A DNA stretch of 50,918 nt, taken from assembly GCA_014879735.1 (NCBI GenBank), contig JACSRN010000186.1, positions 1-50,918 on the forward strand. Reading direction: 5' to 3'. The DNA comes from Paracoccaceae bacterium. Its GTDB lineage: Bacteria > Pseudomonadota > Alphaproteobacteria > Rhodobacterales > Rhodobacteraceae. Positions 16,991 to 24,687 of this stretch are shown one piece after another. Positions within the stretch are counted from its first letter, which is position 1. Each line of letters begins with the position of its first letter. The position numbers were made by a program, and so were the translations under genes. The notes beneath the pieces were generated by a model. That model had not been told where the DNA came from, searched no databases, and was given only the letters and a program-made list of their open reading frames with translations.

Positions 16991-17761
16991 TCAGTGGATG
17001 GTATAGCCGCCGTCGATCGTCAGAACCGACCCGGTGATGTAGCTGGCCGCGTCCGAGGCCAGAAACAGCACCGCCGCCGCCACTTCGGATGGCGTGCCCG
17101 AGCGGCGCATCGGCGTCATGCCGAGCCAGATCTTCGACCATTCGGGATCGTCCAGCCCGCCGCGGGTCATCGCGGTCTCGATGTAGCCCGGGGCCACCGC
17201 ATTGATCCGGATGTTCTGTTGCGCGAATTCGCCGGCCAGCGACTTCGTCAGCATGTGCACGCCGGCCTTGCTGGCATTATAGGCGACCTGGTTTTGCGGC
17301 AGGTTGCTGATGAAGCCGGAGATCGAGCCGACATTCACGATCGAGCCGCGCCCGGCGGCGACCATGCGCTCCAGCGCGGCCCGGCAGCACCAGAACAGCC
17401 CGGTCAGGTTGGTGGCGATCACCTCGTCCCAGGTTTCCGGCGGCAGCGCCAGGCTGTCGCAATGCCGGGCGATGCCGGCGTTGTTGACTAGGATGTCCAG
17501 CCCGCCCAATTCATCGGCGGCGCGGCGCACCGCCTCTTGTGCGGCCTTTTCGGTCGAGAGATCGGCAGGCAGGTAGATTGCCCGGATCCCCTTGCCCTGC
17601 AGCGCCGCTGCCGCCGCCTCGCCCTCGTCGCGCGAGCGCGAGGACAGGGCGACCGTCGCGCCGGCCTCGCCCAGCGCCTCGGCGCAGGCAAGCCCGATCC
17701 CGCGGCTGCCACCGGTCACGAAGGCCGTGCGGCCATCGAGTCTGAAAAGCTCTGCATACAT
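16991..17761 (-). CDS. SDR-family dehydrogenase, first gene of the 14-gene operon
   Basis: SDR of 256 residues: TGGSRGIG (16-23), NNAG (93-96), Ser146 and Tyr161/Lys165 (YNASK), ending LTIDGGYTIH. The start MYAELF was chosen because the related SDR at 22141 starts MYVERF; an alternative start lies 18 nt upstream. It is the promoter-proximal gene, preceded by a 264-bp leader holding two palindromic operators. The nucleotide segments and GVHMLTKSLAGEF resemble the 22141 enzyme, suggesting two related steps on similar polyols or ketoses. Confidence 0.88.
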   Translation of the reverse strand: MYAELFRLDGRTAFVTGGSRGIGLACAEALGEAGATVALSSRSRDEGEAAAAALQGKGIRAIYLPADLSTEKAAQEAVRRAADELGGLDILVNNAGIARHCDSLALPPETWDEVIATNLTGLFWCCRAALERMVAAGRGSIVNVGSISGFISNLPQNQVAYNASKAGVHMLTKSLAGEFAQQNIRINAVAPGYIETAMTRGGLDDPEWSKIWLGMTPMRRSGTPSEVAAAVLFLASDAASYITGSVLTIDGGYTIH

Positions 17762-17825
17762 GCTCGCCCCCCCCGGCATTGCCCCGGCGCAGTCTGTGGA
17801 ATGCCCGCTCCGGCGCCCGTGAAAT

Positions 17826-17838
17826 GTAGTTTAACTAC
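17826..17838. promoter_or_regulatory. Operator copy 1 (GTAGTTTAACTAC) at the sugar-operon promoter
   Basis: A 6-1-6 palindrome, GTAGTT-T-AACTAC. It overlaps the predicted -10 of the minus-strand promoter, which is a classic repressor position. The same core recurs at 17942 and 23245. Confidence 0.75.
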
Positions 17839-17857
17839 CTTGACAAACGGGTGTCAA
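17828..17857 (-). promoter_or_regulatory. Predicted sigma-70-type promoter of the 14-gene operon
   Basis: On the minus strand, TTGACA (17857-17852, perfect -35) is followed after 18 nt by TAAACT (17833-17828). The -35 is also one arm of an inverted repeat, TTGACA-n6-TGTCAA (17840-17857). Confidence 0.55.
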
Positions 17858-17941
17858 TTATTGAATCTGCCAAAAAGGTGAGGAAACCCTATCCAGAATC
17901 GTCATGTTTGCCGATGCGCTGCGCGTTTGCGTTGGTGTGAT

Positions 17942-17954
17942 GTAGTAAAACTAC
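17942..17954. promoter_or_regulatory. Operator copy 2 (GTAGTAAAACTAC)
   Basis: Palindrome GTAGT-AAA-ACTAC, 116 bp centre-to-centre upstream of copy 1. That is close to 11 helical turns, which would suit DNA looping or cooperative binding. Confidence 0.65.
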
Positions 17955-18025
17955 TAAAGGATGGTCACATGAAGCTTCGACGCCACAGCTGTTTTCAGCC
18001 GGACGCTGCGCGAGGAATGGCCCCG

Positions 18026-18736
18026 TCAGGGGCGGTTCTTGCGGCCCCGGCCGGATGCGGCGGGGGGCTCCGCGGTACTTTCCCGGACCTCTACGGCGGC
18101 GAGGTAGAATTCCAGCGTGGCCGCGATGTGGCGGGCCATCAGATCGGCGGCTTGGTCCCCGGCATCGCGGGCCGCCAGTTCGGCCAGCCGCGCGTGATCG
18201 GCGAAGGACGAGGCGTTCAGCCCGGGGTCGACGGACAGTCGGCTGCGCAGTGCCTGGATGCGGAAGGCGATCAGCTCGTAGGCCTCGACCAGATAGGCAT
18301 TGCCGGTCAGCTCGATCAGCACCTGGTGAAAGACCCCGTCCAGCCTGCGGTACAGCACGGTGTCGCCCGCCGCGAGCGCGGCGCCCATGTCGGCCGTCAA
18401 TCTTGCCCATTCCATCGCCAGCGCGTCACGGTTGGCATCCATCACCCTGCGCAGCGCGGCAAGTTCCAGCACCTCGCGCAGATCCGACAACGCGCGGACC
18501 TGATCGGCATCCATGTCGAAGACGAAGGATCCGCGCTGGGGATGCACCTCGACCAGGCCTTGCCGCTTCAGCACCATCAGCGCCTCGCGCACGGGGGTCT
18601 TCGAGATGCCCAGCGCCTGGGCCAGGGTGATTTCGGACAGCGATTCGCCCGCCCGGAAGCCGCCGCCGACGATGCGGTCGCGAATCTCGCGCGCCGCCCG
18701 GTCAGTCAGCGAAGGGCCGCGGTCGAGTGTCTGCAT
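18026..18736 (-). CDS. GntR-family transcriptional regulator, FCD (FadR) type
   Basis: A 236-residue regulator. The winged helix spans about 10-72 (LTDRAAREIRDRIVGGGF, LAQALGISKTPVREALMVLKRQGLV, PQRGSFV). The all-helical FCD domain shows the metal-site pattern LDGVFHQ, DHARLAEL and MARHIAATLEFY. FCD proteins usually bind carboxylic or sugar acids. The start at 18736 has GAGGAG 4 nt upstream. It lies between the 14-gene operon and the divergent binding-protein gene and may bind the GTAGTTnAACTAC sites at 17826 and 17942. The RpiR protein at 9359 is a competing candidate. Confidence 0.9.
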   Translation of the reverse strand: MQTLDRGPSLTDRAAREIRDRIVGGGFRAGESLSEITLAQALGISKTPVREALMVLKRQGLVEVHPQRGSFVFDMDADQVRALSDLREVLELAALRRVMDANRDALAMEWARLTADMGAALAAGDTVLYRRLDGVFHQVLIELTGNAYLVEAYELIAFRIQALRSRLSVDPGLNASSFADHARLAELAARDAGDQAADLMARHIAATLEFYLAAVEVRESTAEPPAASGRGRKNRP

Positions 18737-18788
18737 CGGCTCCTCTCGGTGTCCCTGGCCGATCCTGGGTTGCAGTCCGGGCCGGCCT

Positions 18789-18816
18789 TTGTCCATGCTG
18801 AGATGTCAGATATGAT
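18789..18816 (+). promoter_or_regulatory. Candidate promoter for the sugar-binding protein and aldA genes
   Basis: TTGTCC, a 16-nt spacer and TATGAT (5 of 6 matches to a -10) in the 279-bp divergent region. It leaves a leader of roughly 190 nt before the ATG at 19016. The context TGTCAGATATGATACG could also be a GntR half-site pair. Confidence 0.4.
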
Positions 18817-19015
18817 ACGCCATTCCGGTTTTCCGGCAAGGGCTGATGCGGGCCCTCCGGCAAGCCGGTGCCGAGGCCTGACCACCAGAACCTGCGGCGG
18901 GCACCAACCCGTCCGGGACCCGGCCCAGATCGCCGGGCGCGTGGGGGATATCCCGACGCATTGCTGAACCAGGCCCGGGGCAGGGGTCCCGGGTTCACCA
19001 AACGGGAGGAATGAA

Positions 19016-20371
19016 ATGGCTAGACTGCTGACAACGGGCCTGCTGGGAGCGGCGCTCCTTGCATCGACCGCACCGCTTGCACTGGCGCAGGATTGCGTCG
19101 ACGCCGACCGGGTGCCGATCACCTGGTCGACCATCGCCGGCTTCTACACCGATGCGATGGCGGCGCTGGTCGCGGGATTCGAGGCGCAGCACTGCGTGAA
19201 GGTCAATGTGATCAACATCGACAACTCGCAGCTTTACAACAAGCAGGTCATCGAGATGGTCGGCCAGACCGGCGCCTATGACGTGGTGACGCTGGAGACC
19301 TCGGAAAAGGCCGAGTTCGCCGAGAACGGCTTCATCCTGCCGATGACCGACTATTTCGCCGACAAGCAGGATCAGCTTCAGGACGTGGCGCCGACGCTGG
19401 CCGCGCTGACGACGCAGTACAAGGGCGATGTCTGGGGCCTGCCCTATTACACCTACACCGCGGGCTACATCTACCGCGCCGATCTTCTGGAGGATCCGAC
19501 CGAACAGGCCGCCTTCAAGGCCAAATACGGCTATGACCTCGGCGTGCCCACCACCTGGGCGCAGCATCGCGACATTGCGGAATTCTTCACCCGCAAGACC
19601 GGCGACCTGCTGAAGGGCGAGCCGCTGACCAAGGATTTCTACGGCGTGGGGCTGATGGCCGGCCCGTTCCCGGAAATCCAGGACGAAATGTCGGGCGTGC
19701 TGTGGTCGCAGGGCGCGGACTGGCTGACCGACGAGGGCACGGTGCCGGTCGACGCGGTCGAGAAGGCGATGAACGACTATCTCGAACTGCTGAAATTCGC
19801 CCCTCCCGCCGCGCTGACCGTCACCTATGACGGCGTGATGAACCAGATGAAGGACGGGCAGATTGCCCAGACCTATTCGTTCTTCCTCGACCAGTGGCCG
19901 AATGCGGTGCAGACCGAGACCCTGGTGCCGGGCGCGCGGATGGGCGTGGCCGAAGCCCCCGAGAAGAAGGCCTATATCGGCGGCTTCCTGCTGGCCGTCT
20001 CTGCCTCGTCGCAGCACCCGGAGGCGGCGATGGACTTCGTGGCCTATGTCGGTGGTCACGAGGCGCAGATGGAGTTCGCGCGCGCCGGCGGTACCTCGAC
20101 GCTGATGAGCGTCCTGTCCGACCCGAGCTTTGGCACGCCCGAAAGCCGCACGAAGACCGGGCATTTCGCGACGCTGCTGACGATCTTCGATTCGATGAAG
20201 GGCTTCCGCTCGAACCTGTTCGACACACCCTTCGGCGCGAAGATCTACAATACCATGCAGATCCCGCTGCAATCGGCGGCGGCCGGCCAGATCACCGCGC
20301 GCGAGGCGGCAGAGCAGCTGGCGACAGAGGTTGCGAAGATCTGCGGCGGTCCCTGCCCGATCGGCAAGTGA
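19016..20371 (+). CDS. ABC transporter extracellular sugar-binding protein (family 1), orphan
   Basis: A 451-residue periplasmic binding protein of the MalE/UgpB type. It has a Sec signal peptide (MARLLTTGLLGAALLASTAPLALA, cleavage near 24) and a family-1 solute-binding fold with YDVVTLETSEKAEFAENGFILPMTD, WGLPYYTYTAGYIYRADLLED and the late YIGGFLLAVSASSQHPEAA. Such proteins normally work with MalF/MalG-type permeases, but none is encoded here; the next genes are an aldehyde dehydrogenase and an SDR. It may feed a transporter elsewhere or act as a sensor partner. The start has GGGAGGA 5 nt upstream. A strong hairpin follows the gene. Confidence 0.88.
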   Translation: MARLLTTGLLGAALLASTAPLALAQDCVDADRVPITWSTIAGFYTDAMAALVAGFEAQHCVKVNVINIDNSQLYNKQVIEMVGQTGAYDVVTLETSEKAEFAENGFILPMTDYFADKQDQLQDVAPTLAALTTQYKGDVWGLPYYTYTAGYIYRADLLEDPTEQAAFKAKYGYDLGVPTTWAQHRDIAEFFTRKTGDLLKGEPLTKDFYGVGLMAGPFPEIQDEMSGVLWSQGADWLTDEGTVPVDAVEKAMNDYLELLKFAPPAALTVTYDGVMNQMKDGQIAQTYSFFLDQWPNAVQTETLVPGARMGVAEAPEKKAYIGGFLLAVSASSQHPEAAMDFVAYVGGHEAQMEFARAGGTSTLMSVLSDPSFGTPESRTKTGHFATLLTIFDSMKGFRSNLFDTPFGAKIYNTMQIPLQSAAAGQITAREAAEQLATEVAKICGGPCPIGK

Positions 20372-20391
20372 CCGGAGCGGCGATGTAAACC

Positions 20392-20421
20392 GTGCACGGC
20401 GGGTTCCGGCCCGCCGTGCAC
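20392..20421 (+). terminator. Strong intergenic hairpin after the sugar-binding protein gene
   Basis: Perfect 12-bp stem GTGCACGGCGGG / CCCGCCGTGCAC with loop TTCCGG, 20 nt after the stop codon. There is no U-tract. It could be an mRNA-stabilising or attenuating element that makes the binding protein more abundant than AldA. Confidence 0.6.
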
Positions 20422-20658
20422 ATCCAAAGCCCGGGGCCACCCCGGGTGCGGGCGCGCGCGGCGGGCGGGGGGCATTGCCCTTCATCCGTCGCGCGCCGCC
20501 AAATCGCGGCATCGTGCCGGCGCAGGGTTCTTCTTTTTGCTTTCCTCGCCGCCGCTGGTGGGCAGGATGGAAAGCCGGAAGGGGGCGGCGCCGGCGAATG
20601 ATCATCCGGGCACCCCGGGGGCCGGCAGGCGCGGGGACGGCACAGAAAGAGGACCGCC

Positions 20659-22095
20659 ATGTCGCATATGACGCATTACATCGACGGCCGGTTTGTCGAG
20701 GACCGGAGCGCGGAGCGCATTCCCGTCACCAACCCCGCCACCGGCGAGGAGATCGCGGCCGTCCCCGAGGCTTCGGCCGGGCTGGTCGATGCCGCGGTTC
20801 AGGCCGCGCGGCGGGCCCAGGCCAACTGGGCCGAGGTTCCGCCCATTGAACGCGCGGGCTACATCCATGCCATCGCCGCGAAAATCCGCGAGCGGGTGGA
20901 TCTGCTGGCCGAAACCATCTCGCGCGAGCAGGGCAAGGTGTTGCCCTTGGCACGGGGCGAGGTGCTGGGCATGGCCGGGCTGATGGATTACATGGCCGAA
21001 TGGGCCCGCCGGATCGAGGGCGAAATCCTGCCCAGCGACCGTCGGGGCGAGACGATCTATATCAACCGCGTGCCCGTGGGGGTGGTGGCCGGCATCCTGC
21101 CGTGGAACTTTCCTTTCTATCTGATCGGGCGCAAGCTGGCGCCGGCGCTGGTGGCCGGCAATACCATCGTGATCAAGCCAAGTGAGGAGACGCCGCTGAA
21201 CGCCTTTCTCTTTGCCGAGATCGCCGACGAGGTGGGGTTGCCCAAGGGGGTCTTCAACCTGGTGTCGGGGCGCGGGCGGGCGGCCGGGGCGGCGCTGTCG
21301 GGCCATCCGGGCATCGATCTGGTCAGCTTTACCGGCAGCGTGCCGACCGGAATCGCCATCATGGAGGCGGCGGCGCGGAACCTGACGCGGGTGAACCTCG
21401 AACTTGGCGGCAAGGCGCCGGCCATCGTGCTGAAGGATGCCGATCTCGATCTTGCGGTCGAGGCGATCTGCGCCTCGCGCATCGTCAACACCGGGCAGGT
21501 CTGCAACTGTGCCGAACGCATCTTCGTCGAGCGCCCGGTGGCCGAAGCCTTCACCGAACGATTCGTCCGGCGCATGGCCGAGGTGCGCTACGGCGACCCG
21601 CTGGCCGGGCAGGAGCTGGACATGGGCCCCCTTGTCAATGCGGTGCAACTTGGCAAGGTCGAGGCAATGGTCGACCGTGCGCGCACGGCGGGTGCCGAAA
21701 TCGCACTGGGCGGCCGGCGCGCCGACCGTCCGCAGGGCTATCATTACGAACCGACGGTGCTGACCGGCTGCACCCCCGACATGGAGATCATGCGCAAGGA
21801 AATCTTCGGCCCGGTGGCGCCCATTGCCGTGGTCGAGGATGCCGACGAGGCGGTCCGCCATGCCAATGACACCGAATACGGCCTGACCTCCTCGCTCTAC
21901 ACCCGTGACCTGAACATGGCGATGCGCGTCACCCGCCGGCTGCAGTTCGGCGAAACCTACATCAACCGCGAGAACGGCGAGGCCTATCAGGGCTTTCACG
22001 CCGGGCGCAAGAAATCGGGGATTGGCGGGGCCGACGGCAAGCACGGCTTCTACGAATACATGGAAACCCAGGCCGTCTACATCCAGCACGGCTGA
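20659..22095 (+). CDS. aldA: Lactaldehyde/glycolaldehyde dehydrogenase (AldA type)
   Basis: NAD-dependent aldehyde dehydrogenase of 478 residues, almost the length of E. coli AldA (479). Shared AldA-specific stretches include DYMAEWARR.EGEI.PSDR-like, GILPWNFPF, NIT-like NLTRVNLELGGKAPAIV, the catalytic Cys282 in NTGQVCNCAER and the C-terminal FGETYINREN with GFHAG.KKSGIGGADGKHG. AldA oxidises L-lactaldehyde to lactate and glycolaldehyde to glycolate. Here it could oxidise the aldehyde freed by the DeoC- or Eda-type aldolases. It is 45 nt upstream of the SDR gene and in the same orientation as the sugar-binding protein. Confidence 0.92.
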   Translation: MSHMTHYIDGRFVEDRSAERIPVTNPATGEEIAAVPEASAGLVDAAVQAARRAQANWAEVPPIERAGYIHAIAAKIRERVDLLAETISREQGKVLPLARGEVLGMAGLMDYMAEWARRIEGEILPSDRRGETIYINRVPVGVVAGILPWNFPFYLIGRKLAPALVAGNTIVIKPSEETPLNAFLFAEIADEVGLPKGVFNLVSGRGRAAGAALSGHPGIDLVSFTGSVPTGIAIMEAAARNLTRVNLELGGKAPAIVLKDADLDLAVEAICASRIVNTGQVCNCAERIFVERPVAEAFTERFVRRMAEVRYGDPLAGQELDMGPLVNAVQLGKVEAMVDRARTAGAEIALGGRRADRPQGYHYEPTVLTGCTPDMEIMRKEIFGPVAPIAVVEDADEAVRHANDTEYGLTSSLYTRDLNMAMRVTRRLQFGETYINRENGEAYQGFHAGRKKSGIGGADGKHGFYEYMETQAVYIQHG

Positions 22096-22140
22096 TCTCT
22101 GGCACAGGGGCCGGGAAACGCCGGCCGGAAAGGACCGAAG

Positions 22141-22914
22141 ATGTACGTTGAGAGATTCAACCTGGCCGGGCGCGTGGCGGTCGTCACCGGCGCGGGGCAG
22201 GGGATCGGGCTGGCCTGCTGCGAGGCGCTCTGCGAAGCGGGCGCCGCGGTGGTGCTGACCGATATCAGCGCCGAACGGGCAGAGGCCGGCCGCGCGGCGC
22301 TGGCCGAAAAGGGCCATAGCGTCGAAGCTGCCGTGATCGACATCGGGCGGAGCGAATCGATCAATGCGGTGGCCGACCGGCTGGCGTCGACCGGCCGCAC
22401 CGCCGACATCCTGATCGCCAATGCCGGAATAGCCCATGCCGGCGTGCCGGCCGAGGATCTGTCGGATGCCGACTGGGAGCGGATGATCGGCATCAATCTG
22501 AGCGGCGCCTTCCGGTCGTGCCGCGCTTTCGGCAAGCACATGCTGGCGCAGGGGCGCGGATCCATCGTCACCATCGGCTCGATGTCGGGATCGATCGTGA
22601 ACCGGCCGCAGCAGCAGGCGCATTACAATGCCGCCAAGGCCGGCGTGCATCATCTGACGCGCTCGCTTGCCGCGGAATGGGCGACGCGGGGCGTGCGGGT
22701 GAACTGTGTCGCGCCGACCTATATCGACACGCCGCTGCTGACCTTCGCCAAGGAGGACAAGCCGATGTACGACCAGTGGCTTGACATGACGCCGATGCAC
22801 CGGCTGGGCCTACCGGCCGAGATCGCCTCGGTTGCGCTGTTTCTCGCCTCCGACGCCTCGAGCCTGATGACGGGTTCGGTCGTGGCGGCCGATGCGGGCT
22901 ATACCTGCTGGTAG
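22141..22914 (+). CDS. SDR-family dehydrogenase, paired with aldA
   Basis: SDR of 257 residues: TGAGQGIG (16-23), ANAG (93-96, a variant of the usual NNAG), Ser147 and Tyr162/Lys166 (YNAAK). Its start (MYVERFNL) and the GVHHLTRSLAAEW stretch resemble the SDR at 16991, so both probably act on related substrates. The C-terminus lacks the usual DGG and reads AADAGYTCW. It is likely cotranscribed with aldA, for example as an alcohol or sugar dehydrogenase that feeds an aldehyde or ketone to the pathway. Confidence 0.87.
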   Translation: MYVERFNLAGRVAVVTGAGQGIGLACCEALCEAGAAVVLTDISAERAEAGRAALAEKGHSVEAAVIDIGRSESINAVADRLASTGRTADILIANAGIAHAGVPAEDLSDADWERMIGINLSGAFRSCRAFGKHMLAQGRGSIVTIGSMSGSIVNRPQQQAHYNAAKAGVHHLTRSLAAEWATRGVRVNCVAPTYIDTPLLTFAKEDKPMYDQWLDMTPMHRLGLPAEIASVALFLASDASSLMTGSVVAADAGYTCW

Positions 22915-23243
22915 GGCCCTCGGGACCCTGCCGATCCGGGCCCGGTCGCGGCGGCTGAGCGGCCGGCGGGATGGGCGAGCAGAACTCCGGCAAGCGGCGG
23001 ATCGCCGCCGCGCCGGAGCGGGAAACACGGTTCGTCCGCCGGGGCGACCCGCGCCGACCTCATCCGCGCAACACCGTTGCGCGGGAAGATTTCGTAGTTC
23101 AGAAACATTTTTATCTGCCGGGCCTGAAGTGCTGTGCGCTGGCCTTTGGCGAAACATTGCGCAAATGCAGGCAATTACCTCGGCGATGCCGGCCAGGGCC
23201 GCTGGATGGACCCATGACAAGAAAGTCGTCGCAGCCGTAAAAA
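22915..23243. other. Intergenic region between the SDR and the CUT2 transporter operon
   Basis: No credible gene was seen. It contains a 9-bp hairpin (23064-23084) and an isolated GTAGTT half-site at about 23094, then the full operator at 23244. Confidence 0.6.
23064..23084 (+). terminator. Terminator-like hairpin behind the aldA-SDR pair
   Basis: Perfect 9-bp stem CCGCGCAAC / GTTGCGCGG with loop ACC. A/T-rich sequence follows (AAGATTTCG), but there is no U-run. It separates the aldA-SDR unit from the transporter promoter. Confidence 0.45.
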
Positions 23244-23258
23244 TGTAGTTGAACTACA
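23244..23258. promoter_or_regulatory. Operator copy 3 (TGTAGTTGAACTACA) before the sugar ABC transporter
   Basis: A 7-1-7 palindrome, the best copy of the motif also found at 17826 and 17942. It overlaps the predicted -35 of the transporter operon, so binding would block RNA polymerase. Confidence 0.8.
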
Positions 23259-23277
23259 AATTGCGGTGCTCTAGCAT
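23249..23277 (+). promoter_or_regulatory. Predicted promoter of the CUT2 transporter operon
   Basis: TTGAAC (23249-23254), a 17-nt spacer and TAGCAT (23272-23277). Each box matches the sigma-70 consensus at 4 of 6 positions. It leaves a leader of roughly 75 nt. Confidence 0.5.
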
Positions 23278-23356
23278 CCCCAAACGCAGCGACATGTGCG
23301 CCGAAGGGATACCATGTCCTGCACTGGAGGATTATTCCGAGAGGAAGGGGGGACCC

Positions 23357-24544
23357 ATGTTCAACTGGTCTGCTAAAGTGCCGTTCTATACGGCGGTCGC
23401 GGCAACCGCGCTCTGGCCCGCAGTGGCCGCCGGGCCGGCCGCTGCCCAAAGCGATGCGCCCATCGACATCACCATCGGCTGGGTGCCGCCGGATATCACT
23501 GGCGTGTTCAAGACCGCCACGGACTTCTTCGAGCTTGCGGCCGAGGATGCCAACAAGAACGGCTTCAACGTCACCGTGCTGACGAAATCGCCGACCAGCC
23601 CGACCGCCTTCGCCGAGCAGGTCTCGATCATCGAGGACATGATCCAGCGCAAGGTCGACCTGATCGCCGTCTCGCCGGCCGAGGTGGCCACCGTCACCCC
23701 CGCGCTGAAGCGCGCGACCGAGGCCGGAATCCCGGTGATCGTCGTCAACCTGCTGGAACCGATCGAGGGCGTCGACGTCTCGTCCTACATCGGCTTCGAC
23801 AACACCCAGGGTGCCGAGGTCAGCGCCTATTCGGTGGTCGACTATTTCGGCGGCCCGGGCGTCCTTGGCACCGGTGACAAGGTGGAGGTCGCAGGCGACA
23901 CCTATCTTGACCTGGCGTTCTGGGAAGATCTCGCCTCGAAGATGACCGACGAGCAGAAGGCCTCGATCAAGGCGCGCGGCGCCATCATCGAGGGCGTGGC
24001 CGGCGGCTTCTTCTCGACCGCCCGGCTGAACGGCTTCCGCCAGGTGCTGGAGCAGTTCCCCGGCATCGAGATCGTCGGCGGCACCTGCTCGGGTGACTGG
24101 AACCGCGAGAAGGGCACCCGTTGCGCCGAGGACATCCTGCAGGCCAATCCCGAGGGGCTGGACTTCATCTGGGCGGCCTCGAACGAGATGGGCCTTGGCG
24201 CCATGCTCGTCGCAGGTTCGCAGGACCGGCTGGAAACCGCCGCGGATGGCGCGAATGTCGGTGACAAGAAGGTTGCGATCTTCACCAACGACGTCACGCC
24301 GGAATCGGTCGACCGGATCGCCGAGGGCAAGATGATCGCCGAAACGACCCATGGCTTTGCCGACTGGGGCTGGTTCGGTACCAAGTTCGCGGTGGAACTG
24401 GCCTGCGGCATCGAAGTGCCGAAGACCTTCGATATCCGCCCGCGCACGGTCTATGTGGACAATGCCCGCAACTTCTACCCCGAGCCGAAGCTTGAGCCGA
24501 TCGACTGGGTGTCGATCCACGACAACTGCAAGAAGGCGAACTGA
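23357..24544 (+). CDS. Sugar ABC transporter periplasmic binding protein (CUT2/RbsB type)
   Basis: A 395-residue periplasmic binding protein of the Peripla_BP_4 family with a signal peptide (about 31 residues, ending GPAAAQ). The mature part begins IDITIGWVPPDITGVFKTATDFF. The FAEQVSIIEDMIQRKVDLIAVSP and IPVIVVNLLEPIEGVDVSSYIGFDNTQGAE segments are typical of the ribose/galactose type. At 364 mature residues it is larger than RbsB (about 270), closer to binding proteins for polyols. The frame opens at 23249, but the ATG at 23357 has a purine-rich site (GAGGAAGGGGGGA) and precedes the signal peptide. First gene of an operon with ATPase, permease and epimerase. Confidence 0.92.
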   Translation: MFNWSAKVPFYTAVAATALWPAVAAGPAAAQSDAPIDITIGWVPPDITGVFKTATDFFELAAEDANKNGFNVTVLTKSPTSPTAFAEQVSIIEDMIQRKVDLIAVSPAEVATVTPALKRATEAGIPVIVVNLLEPIEGVDVSSYIGFDNTQGAEVSAYSVVDYFGGPGVLGTGDKVEVAGDTYLDLAFWEDLASKMTDEQKASIKARGAIIEGVAGGFFSTARLNGFRQVLEQFPGIEIVGGTCSGDWNREKGTRCAEDILQANPEGLDFIWAASNEMGLGAMLVAGSQDRLETAADGANVGDKKVAIFTNDVTPESVDRIAEGKMIAETTHGFADWGWFGTKFAVELACGIEVPKTFDIRPRTVYVDNARNFYPEPKLEPIDWVSIHDNCKKAN

Positions 24545-24645
24545 GCCATCGCGGCCAGGGTCCGCGCGCCGCTTCTCTCCCGAAAGCGCGCGGGCCACAC
24601 GATCCTGTCGGCCGCAACTGACCGGCAGGGCAATCCGAGGTCTGG

Positions 24646-24674
24646 AAAGGGAACGGCAGGTGTCGTTCCCCTTT
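24646..24674 (+). terminator. Hairpin with T-run between binding-protein and ATPase genes
   Basis: AAAGGGAACG and CGTTCCCCTTTT pair around an 8-nt loop, ending in TTTT. Inter-cistronic partial terminators at this position lower ATPase and permease expression relative to the binding protein in many ABC operons. Confidence 0.5.
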
Positions 24675-24687
24675 TACGGGTGCGGGC

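Noticed and set aside
4757-17761. Sulfoquinovose Entner-Doudoroff pathway
   Set aside because: KDPG-type aldolase and SDR are present, but no sugar-acid dehydratase, sulfonate exporter or sulfoquinovosidase was found.
4757-17761. Classical erythritol (eryABCD) locus
   Set aside because: An FGGY kinase and polyol dehydrogenases exist, but no EryB/EryC-type dehydrogenase/epimerase set or TpiB/RpiB pair was seen.
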